From: Chrysopilus asiliformis
Taxonomy: Eukaryota; Arthropoda; Insecta; Diptera; Rhagionidae
Length of the DNA stretch: 64,000 bases
Reading direction: 5' to 3'
Assembly: GCA_964034945.1 (NCBI GenBank)
Contig: OZ035962.1
Coordinates: 101,529,284-101,593,283, forward strand
The translations under genes and the position numbers were made by a program. Every line of letters starts with the position of its first letter. The first letter of the stretch is position 1. Shown one piece after another: positions 1-10,888 of the stretch. The notes beneath the pieces are model-generated. The model did no database searches. It was given only the letters and a program-made list of their open reading frames with translations, and had not been told where the DNA came from.

Positions 1-251
1 TCAGAGTTCAGGGGTGAAATTGTAAAATTGTGGTATTTTTTGAAAAATATTACAATAAAAATAAAAATTAATGTTATGAAAGGAAATTAGGGTCTATCGG
101 GATATGTTTTGATATTTTCAAGGAAAATAAATTTTCAATTTATATTAAAGATGACTAGATTCTTGTTCACAAAAAGGAAATCAATACTATCGGGTGTTCC
201 AATTGATTGGATCGATGTAAAATGTGATTGAGGCTTAAACGTCTAATGATT
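1..251. other. AT-rich spacer, nothing recognised
   Basis: AT-rich DNA with short A/T runs that leads directly into the 5' end of the family A repeat at 252. I see no open frame, no inverted repeat and no similarity to the other repeats in the window. Confidence 0.5.
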
Positions 252-1131
252 TTTATACTCTTTATATGATATATCATATAGGAGTATATTTGATTTAGTA
301 TATCGGACACAAAAATGAACTACACCAAATATTTTGATTTCCCCATGCGCGTCCGTCTGTCTGTCTGTCCGTCTGTCTGTCCGTTTGTTTGTCTTTCCGT
401 TTGTCTGTCTATCTGTCTGTCTGTGTGTCTGTCTGTCTGTCCGTCTGTCTGTCCGTCTGTCTGTCCGTCTGTCTGTCCGTCTGTCTGTCCGTCTGTCTGT
501 CCGTCTGTCTGTCCGTCTGTCTGTCCGTCTGTCTGTCCGTCTGTCTGTCCGTCTGTCTGTCCTTCTGTCTGTCCGTCTGTCTGTCCGTCTGTCTGTTCGT
601 GTCCGTCTGTCTGTCCGTCTGTCTGTTCGTGTCCGTCTGTCTGTTCGTGTCCGTCTGTCTGTTCGTGTCCGTCTGTTTGTCCATCCGTAAACACCATAAC
701 TTTTGAAGGGATTGAGCTAGAGCCTTGAAATTTCGTATAGTTACGATTCTCGTAAACGGCTAGGCTAAGTTCTTGAACGGGCAAAATTGGATCATTTCTC
801 TCTCCCGTACAAGCGAAACAGTTTTTTGCGATTTTCTCGAAAACGGTTAGTCGTATTGAAAAAGTTATAAAGGTAAAAAGTGTTTAGAATAGGATTTTAC
901 CGAACCGTTTCATACGTCAAAATCCAATCCGACCACTTCTTCCCTCACCCCCTCCCCTCCTGTACAAATGGATTTTTTAAATAAACATTTTGTCTCCCAT
1001 CGTATAAGCGTATTAGTTGATTATGGGCCCCTGCGAATTGCAGCTTTTTTCATGTTTTTCATAAAAATTTTTGTCTGCACTCACATCAATTATTTGACGA
1101 TTCACAATTGGAGCTTTTCTTATGTTTTAAA
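252..1131 (+). mobile_element. Family A microsatellite-bearing repeat, copy A1 (mini-me/HINE-like)
   Basis: The 5' block begins TTTATACTC at 252 and runs through GAGTATATTTGATTTAGTA and ATGAACTACACC (314-326), followed by the GTCY array (351-689). The 3' part begins CACCATAACTTTTGAAGGG, continues ATTGAGCTAGAGCCTTGAAA, and reaches the core TTTTCTCGAAAACGGT near 833. It ends in two successive terminal modules, AATTGCAGCTTTTTTCATG (about 1036) and CAATTGGAGCTTTTCTTATG (about 1106). The same blocks in the same order recur at 6481, 11999, 25975 (-) and 35243, so this is a dispersed repeat and not a gene. Non-autonomous Helentron-derived repeats (DINE-1/HINE) and dipteran mini-me elements share this architecture. 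Assignment to that class is inference, because no replicase or endonuclease is present. Confidence 0.75.
351..689 (+). repeat. (GTCY)n tetranucleotide array with 12-bp and 18-bp higher-order periods
   Basis: About 340 bp of GTCT/GTCC tetramers. From about 428 to 590 the array is ordered as a 12-bp unit (two CTGT plus one CCGT). From about 595 to 680 an 18-bp unit containing GTTCGTGTCC is repeated. Every frame on both strands stays open and gives Cys/Ser/Val/Leu-rich or Asp/Gln/Thr/Arg-rich low-complexity peptides, which I treat as artefacts. Confidence 0.97.
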
Positions 1132-3069
1132 TTGAAAACTAGGTGAATATTTTAGTTTTTAAATACTGTTTTCAAAATTATACGCGAATTTTTCCCAAAT
1201 TCTTTTTCAATTCTTCTGAGTTTCAATATTTTCAACCGACGACTCCACAACGTGTGCAATTTGCTGAACCTACCCTATTCCACAAAAGGTGATTGCATTC
1301 ATCAGGTATTAAAGATCCTTTGTTAAGTCAGTCAGCCAGGCATTTAGAAATACCACAAAAGGAACAACTATTACCTGACCAAGGGAAAAGAACAACAAAA
1401 ACCGATCGAGAGAAAGGAAATTTGAGCGCACATTTCTTAGAAATCCCACGTAGTTTATCATTTTTGACTTTTATGCATTGATGTCAGCCGAACTGAGGAT
1501 TAGTTTCGATTTTGGTTGGCCAGGATAATGAACAAAACACTATGCGAGACTCAGTTACACACAATACAAATACCATACATCCTCTTATCGTATGGATTTC
1601 GTCCTGTTGAATCCCGTTCAATGTGAATATCGGAATCACCGCAAAATTTATTTGAAAATAATCCTATTTGACTGCACTATGATACATTTTGGTCCTGTGG
1701 AATAATGAGCGACCAACCAAGCAGCAGCCAATCCAATAGACGTTGAACAATGAGCGTGTGTACATTCCAGTTGTCACAATAAAAATATCATTCACAACAG
1801 CTGTTGTAGGTCGGCTTTTTGTCCCAGGATATTCGACTATTCTATGCTTAATAAGGATATGCTCTGGTCGTACATTTAGAAAGCAATATTTCATGTGATA
1901 GACATTGCCATCGATTTGTGTACATCGGTGTAACGCAGTGCATCCATCAACAACAAAAAAAAGTACGTATCTGATGGAATAGAATAGCCGGAAGGGGTTT
2001 TGTCCGGGATCTCCAGGAGATCTTCCCTTGCACCGAAAAGACCTGGTGGTGACTTTCGAACATCTCTGGGGACATTAAAGTGGAAACGTGAAAAATTGAC
2101 GAGGATTCTGTAAAAAGTTCAATTTGCAATGCCGGTTCGATTTGCAGATATTTAACTGGATTAGGAAATTCGGACGATAACAACTGTCACTTTCTCAGCA
2201 ATTTCATCCCGTCTGCTGGAAAGTGTAATTCATTCCGAAAAAAAATGTGAGGAAAATCGCTTTTAGTACACAAAATTTGCCCCGCGTCCAAACATATTTT
2301 TGAATTCCAATTTTTATTGTGGGAAAATTAATGTGTGCAGTCGATGTAAGCCGATTATCATACAATTTTATAGACAGTCAACGGTTTTGTTTGAAATTTG
2401 TCTTCTTATTCGGATGATGACCAATAATTTTGACTTAAAGGTGTATCATTAATAAAAGTCATATTAGTTGATCGCATTACAATGAAGTATTCCCAAAAGG
2501 ACAATCACTAAATTCTTCTAATCTTCTTCTATTGGCCCAGTTAAAATTGGAACAGTTGATTTATTTTTGGCTGTCGGAATATTTTAAAGGTATTTGGAAT
2601 TTAAATCATGCTATAAAGAAAATGTGGAAATCTATTTCTAGTGGTTTTTTTTTTTGAAATGTTGGAGTAGGATTTCCGGGAAATTATTAATCATAAGCAC
2701 AATGAATCATGATATTTTCGGTTTCATTTTTGAAAATAGAATTTTTATGTTTGATTTGATTGAAAAATGTTTCCACGTTTTTAGGTGAATGAGACAGCGT
2801 TTGTGATTAGTTGTCGCATTAATATTTCTTTTTTCATGCATGCTTGAATATTTTTCCACAGGAAAGTTTTTATTACAACACTGAGAGAAAATCGTGTACT
2901 GGAATACGCGGGAAATATTCACTGTGAAATTTACTTAAAGAAAAAAACGCCGCAGGCGATACAAGCGCTCAAAAGCGTCCTAAATGAAAGTTTGTTAAAA
3001 AAATCTTACGTAGATAAAAAAAAAAACAATTGATAGCCTAGCTGAACTAAAGTTTTTGGTTATATGGTG
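1132..3069. other. Unassigned spacer
   Basis: No element ends or recognisable coding similarity. The open frames here are all under 80 codons and resemble nothing I know. At 2948-2965 there is a GC-rich word, CGCCGCAGGCGATACAAG, whose near-exact reverse complement occurs at 45053-45070 beside the family C repeat, so a repeat boundary may lie here. Confidence 0.4.
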
Positions 3070-3103
3070 ATCGTTTTTAAACGCTTTTATTTAACTTGCT
3101 ATC

Positions 3104-3175
3104 GTGTCTATCTGTCCGTCTGTCCGTCTGTCCGTCTGTCCGTCTGTCCGTCTGTCCGTCTGTCCATCTGTCCGT
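3104..3175 (+). repeat. (GTCTGTCC)n array in D1
   Basis: Eight-base period of alternating GTCT and GTCC, about nine units, with one interruption (CCATC). It lies at the 5' side of family D exactly where D3, D4 and D5 carry GTCT/GTTT arrays. Confidence 0.95.
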
Positions 3176-3849
3176 CAAGGTCAAATCTTGCAACCTAATT
3201 TTGACCCACTTCCATCTCATCCGATTGACTTGAAATTTTGCACACATACGTAAGTCTGATGACAATACAAAATTTTCACAACTTCATTACGATAAAGGAA
3301 CGTCCTTAAGGATAATGTGATTATACATTTTCTCAAATTTTACAGAAAAAAATCTCATCTAGAGGTTTTTGGGGTCGCTGAATCCGATCCTGACATTAAC
3401 AATGGAAAATCTTGTAAAGAGAGGATAATGGAAAATCTTGTAAAGATAACGTGATTATCTTTTTCCTTAAATTTTCCCACAAAAAATCTCATCTATGCAC
3501 TTTTTGGAATGGCTGGATCCGATTCTGAAGTTAAAAAGCCCGTTAGGATAATGGAAGGCCCTGTGAATATCATTTTCTTCAAATTGTCCGGGAAAAATTT
3601 CATCTGGATTTTTTTAGGACCGCGGAAGCCGTTTTGACGTTAAGAAGTTCGATAATGGAAGGTCCTGTTAGGATAACGTGACAATACGTTTCCCCAAATT
3701 TTCCGGAAAACATCGTTTTTGGGATCGCTGAATTCGATTACGGAGTCAAAATGTCCGTAAAAATAACTTAAAAGCAAGGCTTTTTTAAAATTTAAAAAAA
3801 AAATAATAAAAAAAAAAATTTAAAAAAAATTTCAAAAACGTTGAAAACA

Positions 3850-4046
3850 GCTTTTATGTAAGGAAGTGCACTAAAAGAAATAAATAATTTTTTGGGCACT
3901 ATGAATCAGAAATAAAAGCGAGATAAAAGCATAAAAATTACAATAAAACAAAATTAATGTTTATCCCGCTTTTATTTCTGATACAAATTACCCACAAAAT
4001 TATTTTATTTACTGCATTTAAAAAAAAAAATAAAAGTTTTTTGAAT
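3850..4046. repeat. Imperfect palindrome ending D1
   Basis: Arms read AGCTTTTAT..GTGCACTAAAAG..CAGAAATAAAAGCGAGATAAA and the inverted TTTATCCCGCTTTTATTTCTG..TGCATTT..ATAAAAG, around an A/T loop near 3930-3955. Several mismatches and indels separate the arms. It is homologous to the near-identical structures at 13350-13555 and 31784-32037. Confidence 0.85.
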
Positions 4047-4047
4047 T

Positions 4048-6480
4048 TTTTTTTTGTTTAATAAATTATAATAAATAATTAAATCGAGCATCTAAAGACA
4101 CTCTAGCATCATTTGCAGCCTATTTGAAATTTTGATCTGAAAATTGGTCTCAAGAGGTTAAAAATCCTCCTCTTTAGGATAATGGGGTTGTTTATTACGT
4201 CCAAGTCTTAAAAATGCTCGTATTAAAGGAAGTTATGGGATAATTTTTAAGACGATTTTTCAATATAATTCGAAATTACCTTTAAATTAAATTTAATTAT
4301 TTTTTAAAATACTTCTATGAATATTTGGTATAAATAAATGTGTGCACATTTTTTTTACACGATTTTGTAAAGAAAAAATATTTTTTTACATTCAAAACCT
4401 CCATTTTTTTTTATACTTCTCTAACAAAATATTTTATTTTTCTCAAAATTTTATTTTGCAGCCCACTGAAGGCTAAATAAGATTGGCGTTCCGGGAAACA
4501 TTTAATTAAAACCAAAAGAACTGCAATTAAGCTTTCATCTTTCTATTTCTCAATAGTACTCTAATTTTACATACGAATAAATGTTATTGACTGTAATCAA
4601 TTATTTCTAACAATTTTTTACATTCGGCTAATTGCGTTGATTGGTCTTGATGTTTGTTTTCATGAATAATTTGCAAAAAAGAAAAAAAAAACTTTTGATT
4701 ACTGGAACAAAGAAATATTTTTTAATTACACTTGCTAACAAAACAAGATAAAATTTGTTCCATCCCAGAAAGTTATTCAATTTGGTTCCCTTGTTACCAA
4801 TAGAACATTGTTAGTCACGTGGCAAAAAGGTGGCCGAAAAAATGCTCTTCAAACAAAAACAAAAAATATGAAAAAACCGGGCAGCAGAAATTGAAAACAA
4901 GAAAAAAAAATTACCTTTTGAACAAAAACGCAATTAACATGCTCAAAAACATAACATTTCTGCCCCCATCTAACTAATTTACCTGACGACCGATTGTAAT
5001 CATCTGTCGAGCATACCTGGTCGAGAGTCAAGAGCCGCTGCTCGCTGCTTTATGAGACCTCATAATATTTTTATTAGTTTCAATCTTGAAGAATGCCTTC
5101 GGGGACGCACTAACGAACGTCTGAACGTTTGAGCAACGAAAAACTGCTTTAGGTTTTACGTATTTTGGTATCGGGCTAGGCTATAGCAACCTATTGTGAA
5201 TGTGTTTATAGTTTTTGATCCCCGCTAGCCGTCGCGTTGGGACCCACTCCGGCTGAATGCCTCATGTTCCAGGCAACAGGTTATATAGTTTACTGGTAAC
5301 AATAACAACTGCCAATTACTACATTTGTAACTACATTCAACTGGATTTTGAGAAGTTTTCGGGGATTCAGGTTTAAAGTATCTGCCTGGGTGGATTCTAA
5401 AGTGGAGTTCCAGGTTCAGGTCCAGTTTCAATTCAAATTCTGTCTCGTCTGATGGCCTCTTCTTATGGTGCAATGTCATCGTTGTTCCGATCCATAAAAC
5501 AGTAATCTAATGATCAATCTAACTAACCCTCATGTTTGGCAATAGTTATTTTGGACCACATCTCATAGATATTCACATTGTCGGCTGGTTGGATGTCCGC
5601 ATGAGATATTCGTCGTCTTACAAAATCGTAAACCATCCAGCAAACTATTCAAAATGGGAAATCTTAACGAAATTGTGACCAAGTATGATGTTTGTTTCTT
5701 ATTCACACACAACTTTTTGATGTCTATACGGGTCTGTTTTTTTTTTTTTTTGAATTTCAGTTTCGTGGGCCTTTACGAGTATGAAATGCCTCCTTGAGAC
5801 ACAAGACATGACTTCTGAAAATTAATGTTACCTATCTTTGACTATCAATGTTTGAACAAATTTCCAAGTGGAATTATGTATGAGTTTCAAAAATTTAAAC
5901 TCTCGTAAAATACTGTACCCGACTGGTGGATACACACGGCATAGTATGGATTTGAAATTGTTTAGTCATCCTACTAAGCAGGAAAGTTTGATTGATGTTT
6001 CGAGAAATATTCAATTTGTGGGCTTAAGACAAAACTGAAAAAAAAACTTTTTTTTCACGAAAAATATTAAAAAAAAAAGAAATATATTTTCAGAAAATGA
6101 GCACTGAAAAATTGTGCCATGCAAAGGAAAAAAAATATGATGAGGAAAAAAACAACAAAACAAAAACAATCAACAGATAACGTCAAATTCAAAGTCAATC
6201 AGGAATTTTGTTCGTCTGATTTGTAAAATTGATCAATACTGGTCGAAAAAAAATCACGCGCCATTTACAAAATGAAAAATTAATCCTGTTTGTAAAAAAA
6301 CTAATGGTCGGTGGTTTTATACTCTATAACAATGCTTCACAATCTGGGGTGCATATAGCCCTAGGGGTGTATCGAATAGTTCCAGGATATACGCGAAGTT
6401 GGAATAACAAAATGACGGCAACCAAATTTTGAAAAATTTGCGAGGTGTTTTAAACAAAAACAAAAAATCTTGAATTTCTG
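4048..6480. other. Unassigned spacer
   Basis: About 2.4 kb with many homopolymer runs (for example T runs near 5737 and A runs near 6050) and a slightly GC-richer patch around 5220-5470. A minus-strand frame of 84 codons crosses that patch but has no recognisable family signature. No terminal inverted repeats were found. Confidence 0.4.
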
Positions 6481-7405
6481 ATTTAGTATAAATCATTTGT
6501 AACGCATCGAATCATTCCTCGGGCTTAAAAATGAACTACACCAGGGTGTTGGGGTGTTTGGAACAAAAGATTTTGATTTCCGCATGTCCGTCCGTCTAGC
6601 TGTCTGTCTTCCTGTATGTCTAGCTGTATGTCTGTCTGTCCGTGAACATCATAATTTTCGAAAGGATTGAGCTAGAAAGTTTTTAAAGCTAAAATGTATT
6701 TAGAATAGGATTTTGCATAACCGTTCCATACACCAACATCCAATCGGACCACTTCCCCCCTCCTCCCCCTTCCCGCTCACTCCCGTAGAAATCGATTTTA
6801 AATGACTCTTCAAACAAAAAAATATGAAAAAAGCACAGACAGTTTTTTACAATTTTCTCGAAAACGGTGAGTTCTATTGGAAAATGTGTAAAGGTAAAAT
6901 GTATTTAGAATATGATTTCACATAACTGTGTCACACATCAAAATCCAATCGGATCGCTCCCTCTCCCCTCTCCCACATAAATGGATTTTTTTCATGAACA
7001 TTTTGTCCGCTTTCATATAGCGTATTTGAAATGGAGTGTTTAACCCTTTCACTCGGCATTTATTTCTAATAGCAAAAAAAATATGTTGTTGCTTTTTTCA
7101 ATAATAATATATAAAAATATATATTATTATTAAAAAAAAACAACAAAATTTTTTTTTTGCTTTTTTCAATAATAATATATAGCAACAAAATATATTTCAA
7201 AATTTAAAAAATTTAAATATCTTTTTAGAAGTCTCTTTTTGATTATGTACTCATTTGTGTACATAAATTGTCAATAATTGTCCCTCTCCCTTCTAATTTT
7301 CTTAGAAATACGAGTTAAATATGATGTACACAATTGTGTACGCGTCGAGTGAAAGGGTTAATATATCCCCTGGCTATTGTAGCTTTTCTTATGTGTTTTA
7401 TCAGG
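6481..7405 (+). mobile_element. Family A repeat, copy A2, with a nested piggyBac-like MITE
   Basis: The 5' end is truncated: it begins in the TGATTTAGTATAAATC block and continues to ATGAACTACACCAGGGTG, ATTTTGATTTCCGCATG and a degraded GTCY array (6587-6652). Two tandem 3' modules follow (CTAAAATGTATTTAGAATAG at about 6690, and TTTTCTCGAAAACGGTGAG at about 6850). The terminal module TATTGTAGCTTTTCTTATG lies near 7375. The copy is interrupted by a TTAA-flanked element (7044-7357); removing it restores a continuous 3' end. Confidence 0.75.
7044..7357. mobile_element. piggyBac-like MITE with TTAA target duplication
   Basis: TTAA at 7040-7043 and 7358-7361 flanks terminal inverted repeats CCCTTTCACTCGGC and GTCGAGTGAAAGGG. 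TTAA duplication and CCC-starting ends are hallmarks of piggyBac-superfamily elements. At 314 bp with no open frame it is non-autonomous. The interior holds two palindromes, GTACTCATTTGTGTAC (7247-7262) and the perfect GTACACAATTGTGTAC (7326-7341), plus AT-rich ATATATTATTATT stretches. It lies inside family A copy A2, so it inserted later. Confidence 0.85.
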
Positions 7406-7436
7406 AAAAAATCATTCTATTTTGATATCTTATTTA

Positions 7437-7563
7437 GTGCCGTTTGCACCAACAAAACTTAGCAACTTATGTACAACTTAAAAAATTTAAGTCGAAGAAT
7501 TTCTACGGTTTAAGTAGGCTAACCATAACTTAATTTTTTAAGAATAATACGCGCAAACGGGCC
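7437..7563. mobile_element. Short PIF/Harbinger-like MITE (TTA duplication)
   Basis: 127 bp flanked by TTA at 7434-7436 and 7564-7566. Ends read GTGCCGTTTGCACC and, inverted, GGCCCGTTTGCGCG. The interior is made of self-complementary pieces around ACTTAA and TTAAGT. A 3-bp TTA duplication with GC-rich ends fits PIF/Harbinger MITEs; the assignment is inferred from the ends only. Confidence 0.75.
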
Positions 7564-7669
7564 TTAATCAGTGTGGTTTTCGAACATAACGTTATAATTC
7601 TTAACTAAAGGGGAAAAATGCAGTAAATTTTATTTTCTTTGGATTTTGTTATTTCTTAGAACCAAAAAA

Positions 7670-8000
7670 CTTTATTTTTTAAGAGACAAAGAATTTAACG
7701 ATTTCTTTGTGTCTGTAGAAAATCTTACATCCTTTAAATTTTGATGTATTTTTCCCCCAAAAGCGCATAGTTTTCGGGAATTTTTCAAAAGGCTGTGTTC
7801 GACTTATTTAAGATACGTAAAACGGACAGACAGACAGATCCACGGACATCTTCATAATTTTGGCTGAAATGGATTTCGTACTGGTTAGAAAGTTTCTATC
7901 TGCCTCCATTCTGGAGCCGGTCTCCGTCATGAATTTCCCTCTATATAGCAGAGCAAAGTAAAAAAAAAAATAGAAAAAAATATAAAACAAAAAAAGGGGA
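7670..8000 (-). mobile_element. Family G fragment with a short GTCY array
   Basis: Read on the minus strand it gives GTCTGTCTGTCCGTTTTACG (7847 down to 7815), which matches the G-like segment at 35838-35860. Next come AAAACTATGCGCTTTTGG and ATTTAAAGGATGTAAG, resembling modules in the 30025-30370 arm. Boundaries are approximate. Confidence 0.5.
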
Positions 8001-9690
8001 AAAAATGGCGGATATACCCATTCTGTGGGGTCTTAAATGAAAGTGCTTCGAAAAAGAAATAAGAAAAAAAAACAGAATTGCGGTGCCCCTGTTGAAAAGA
8101 AGTTTGAAAAATTTAAACTAAATTAAATAATAAAAATCAAACTAAAAATTCGAATTCAAAAATTTTCTCAGATACCTTTTATAACACATATCGAAGGTTT
8201 CTAATAATTTCTCTCATCGAAACCAAATTTTATTGATCATTAAACACGTCCTGAATTATGTTTGGGTTAATTTATCAAACTGTTGATTTTAAATTCGATA
8301 TTTCTTCCTCATTGTAAGTTTTGCCAGTCAATAATAAGCTGTCCTTAGTCTAAAAGACCACTGCTTGAATCAAATCAAAGAACCGAAGATGGTAAATTAT
8401 CATTTTGAGATGAGAAGAAAAAATGGATAAATAAAAATAAAGCGAAACGTAACGAAATAACAAACAAACAAACATCATGTCGCGTGAAAATATATTTATT
8501 TGAAGCTGAACATCAATTCCGAAATCTGTTTTTGAAAATTGGCCACGAGCATTAATCGTTTCTCATCTTGTTTTCAACTCGACAAGTTAATGACAGGGTT
8601 TGGATTCTCCGATTCCAGAGAGGACTCTTAGGTATATATTCTTAAAGTGCGTCTTGGTATGTCTGCCCTGCCTTGCCATCAGCATGCTGTAAGTTTGAAA
8701 TCGATGGTATTTTTTCATAATATCAACTTGAAAGGGAAGAAGACGAAGAAGAAGGTTTCAGGGACCGAGTTCCAGGCTTAGGTTCTCGTTGCGAGTTTGA
8801 TCGTTGATCAATGATTGGTCCGGATGGAGGACTGCGAATGCCAGGCCACTTTGGTTATTATTATTACGGCCGCCTTGGTGATGATAGCTGGTTAAAAAAA
8901 GGCATAACTTGAGATATGAACTGGGATTGGGATACACTGGCTGGATGGATGGACACGATGGAATGACCATCGGAACGGTTTGGTTTGATTTCGAAGACCT
9001 GGAAACCGCTTGCTTGTCCAACCCATCCCATTCCATCCCATCCCATCCGATCCGATCGGAACAAGCTGCACGATTAATCGTCTCAAGTCATCGCTTTCGA
9101 CGGTCATATGAAAAAATGCCAAGCAGCCAGACATTTACCATCATCATCATCGTCGTGGTCAGCATCGACTAGTCATCCGGGAGAGTAACGCAGAGCGAAT
9201 ATTCAAGCCAGGAAGATATATCTGGATAGATGGATGGATGGATGGTTTGTCGGCTTTGCTGGACGGATTGCGGAGTAATCATCATCAACGTATATTGACT
9301 GATATTCTTACGACGTTTACGTAGACGTTCAAGTGCACCAGGTGAATACGTCTTACGCGCACGCATACATCAACGTATTAATTACACTGTTTGCTTAGGA
9401 TGAATTTCTACTTAAAGGAAGATTACGGCCGCCGTTGAGCTCGTTAACGTTTGATGCATTGTCTTTATTGGTTTCTGGTTTTTGGCGAAGCGTCCGTTGT
9501 AAGGAGAGATCGCCTATTTTCGACAATATTTGAGGCAAGCGTGGTAAACTAGAATTTCAAAAGGGTTTTTTAAATAATGAGGTCGGAAAGTCGTTTTACG
9601 AATCCGACTTTTTTTTAGGTTCAAAAAACACTCTCTCTGCCTTTCACCAGTCTTCTTCTGTAGAAACCAAAAATCAATGAAGCACTTAAA
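8001..9690. other. Unassigned, moderately GC-rich spacer with short tandem repeats
   Basis: Contains a CCATC/CCGATC pentamer patch (about 9021-9057) and a GATG/GGAT tetramer run (about 9226-9244). Several overlapping frames of 60-92 codons on both strands cross 8758-9366; none shows a known domain, and their overlap on both strands argues against coding. No transposon ends seen. Confidence 0.45.
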
Positions 9691-9699
9691 TTTTAGTAA

Positions 9700-9825
9700 A
9701 CGAGAACCAAAATAAAATTTTTGAAATTTTAGAAACCAAAGTCAGAACCCAATTTTTGAAATATTAGAAATCAAAATCAGAACGAAATTTTGGAAATGTT
9801 AAAAGCGAAAACCAAAAATCGAGGG
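9700..9825. repeat. Degenerate about 36-41-bp tandem repeat
   Basis: Three diverged units begin GAACCAAAAT (9703), GAACCCAATT (9744) and GAACGAAATT (9780), each containing TTTTTGAAAT(A/T)TTAGAAA followed by CAAA. It lies just upstream of the mariner fragment. Confidence 0.65.
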
Positions 9826-9954
9826 TTGTTTTGTTATTTAAAATCGTAAATTCATATCAAAAAAACGACGCATAGTTTACAGACGTTGAAAATGCGCATT
9901 TTAGAACTCCGCAAGAAACGAGCAGAAAGGAGTTTTGCTTTGCTTTAAACTTTT

Positions 9955-10150
9955 ACAATCATCGCACAATCGGGGCTCGAAGTATTGCCACATCCCACTT
10001 ACTCTCCAGATTTGGCCCATCGTGGTTAAGTACTTCTTATTCCCAAACCTGAAGATCCGAGGGTTTGGTCAGACGAGAAAGTTTTTGATACCACTGGAAG
10101 ACACCGCTTAAAATTCTTACATAATCAAGCGATTCTCATTTTTCCCCGTA
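9955..10150 (+). pseudogene. Tc1/mariner transposase C-terminal fragment
   Basis: One frame reads GLEVLPHPTYSPDLA (about 9975-10020). After a frame change near 10025 the next reads YFLFPNLKIRGFG (about 10029-10070). This is the catalytic 'PHPPYSPDLAPSDY.LFP.LK' region of mariner-type transposases, with the SDY segment damaged at the shift. Stops follow within 50 codons. No terminal inverted repeats were found, and the upstream DDE half is absent or unrecognisable. It is a dead relic, and its sequence differs from the mariner at 23895. Confidence 0.75.
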
Positions 10151-10303
10151 AAAAAACTCCGATATTTTAGAACTTCTAAAGCAGTTCTAAAGAGAACACT
10201 TTCCCTATGTCTCTACCTGGCGGCAATATTATTTATGTAATAGAGATCTATGTTGCTTCCACATAATTTTGAAGAGTACTGAGGGGGATCTTACCATAGA
10301 TAG

Positions 10304-10888
10304 CATAAAACATAACAAAAGCTATAATTGCCAATCTGGCAATCATTGGAGACCCGTATGGTGATATTCGTATCAAAATTCGAACAGTTATACCAAAATT
10401 CCACTTTGAAGTCAAACTTTCCAATAAGATTTTTTAAAATTTATTCCAATCGGATTTTGATGTATGGAAGTTTTATGTAGAATCATATCCTAAATAACTT
10501 TTGTTCTTGGACTTTTTTGATAAGATGCACCGTTTTTGAGATATTCACAAAAAACGATTTCGTTCGTATGGGGGGTACCCCCCCTAATAGTCCATTTTTG
10601 CCCATTAACGAACTTAGCCTCACATTTTACGAAAAACGGATCTGTACAAAATTTCAAGTCTCTAGCTTAATCCGTGCGCCCGCAATCCGCGCCACAGACA
10701 GACGGACAGACGGACGGACGGACGGACGGACGGACGGACAGACGGACGGACGGACATGCTAAATTCAACTTTTTTCATCATTCTAAACACACTGGTGTAA
10801 TTCATTTTTTTGTGCGATGACGGGATCTTGGCGTTACAAACGGTAAGGCAAAGTTAATATACCCTTTGGTTTCACCATACGGGTATAA
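10304..10888 (-). mobile_element. Family B HINE-like repeat, copy B1
   Basis: Reading on the minus strand, the 5' end is TTTATACCCGTATGGTGA. Next come TAACGCCAAGATCCCGTCAT, ATGAATTACACCAGTGTG, a GTCC/GTCT array (10757 to 10694) and GGCGCGGATTGCGGGCGCA. The body then runs ATTAAGCTAGAGACTTGAAA, ATCTCAAAAACGGTGCAT and TTATTTAGGATATGATTC. The 13-bp word ACCCGTATGGTGA occurs near the 5' end (10884-10872) and exactly inverted near the 3' end (10364-10352). A hairpin TTGCCA-GAT-TGGCAA (10342-10328) and AGCTTTTGTTATGTTTTATG follow. Subterminal inverted repeats, an internal microsatellite and a 3' hairpin are the hallmarks of HINEs. Confidence 0.85.
10694..10757 (-). repeat. (GTCC/GTCT)n array in B1
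   Basis: About 16 GGAC/GACA tetramers on the plus strand, at the same place as the array in B2 (20455-20482), flanked by GCGCCA on the left and GCTAAATTC on the right. Confidence 0.95.

Larger units (their letters stand above)
3070..4047 (+). mobile_element. Family D repeat, copy D1, with 3' palindrome
   Basis: Starts TTTTTAAACGCTTTTATTTA, then a GTCTGTCC array (3104-3175), then GGTCAAATCTTGCAACC, GACCCACTTCCA and GATTGACTTGAAATTTTGCA. Several diverged 'GGATAATGTGATTAT' and 'GGGGTCGCTGAATCCGAT' units follow, and the copy ends in an AT-rich imperfect palindrome (3850-4046). The order matches the copies at 13081, 16461 and 30697. No transposase is present, so it would be non-autonomous. The class is unknown; the fold-back 3' end suggests a foldback-type DNA transposon, which is inference. 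Confidence 0.75.

Noticed and set aside
315..784. Several long overlapping open frames (up to 154 codons) on both strands
   Set aside because: They are translations of the GTCY tetranucleotide array, open in every frame; the peptides are four-residue repeats. The same applies to frames at 12076-12527, 25651-25894, 35243-35593, 37407-37933 and 60159-60912.
9013..9057. CCATC/CCGATC patch as a satellite array
   Set aside because: Only a few imperfect pentamers; too short to call a satellite.
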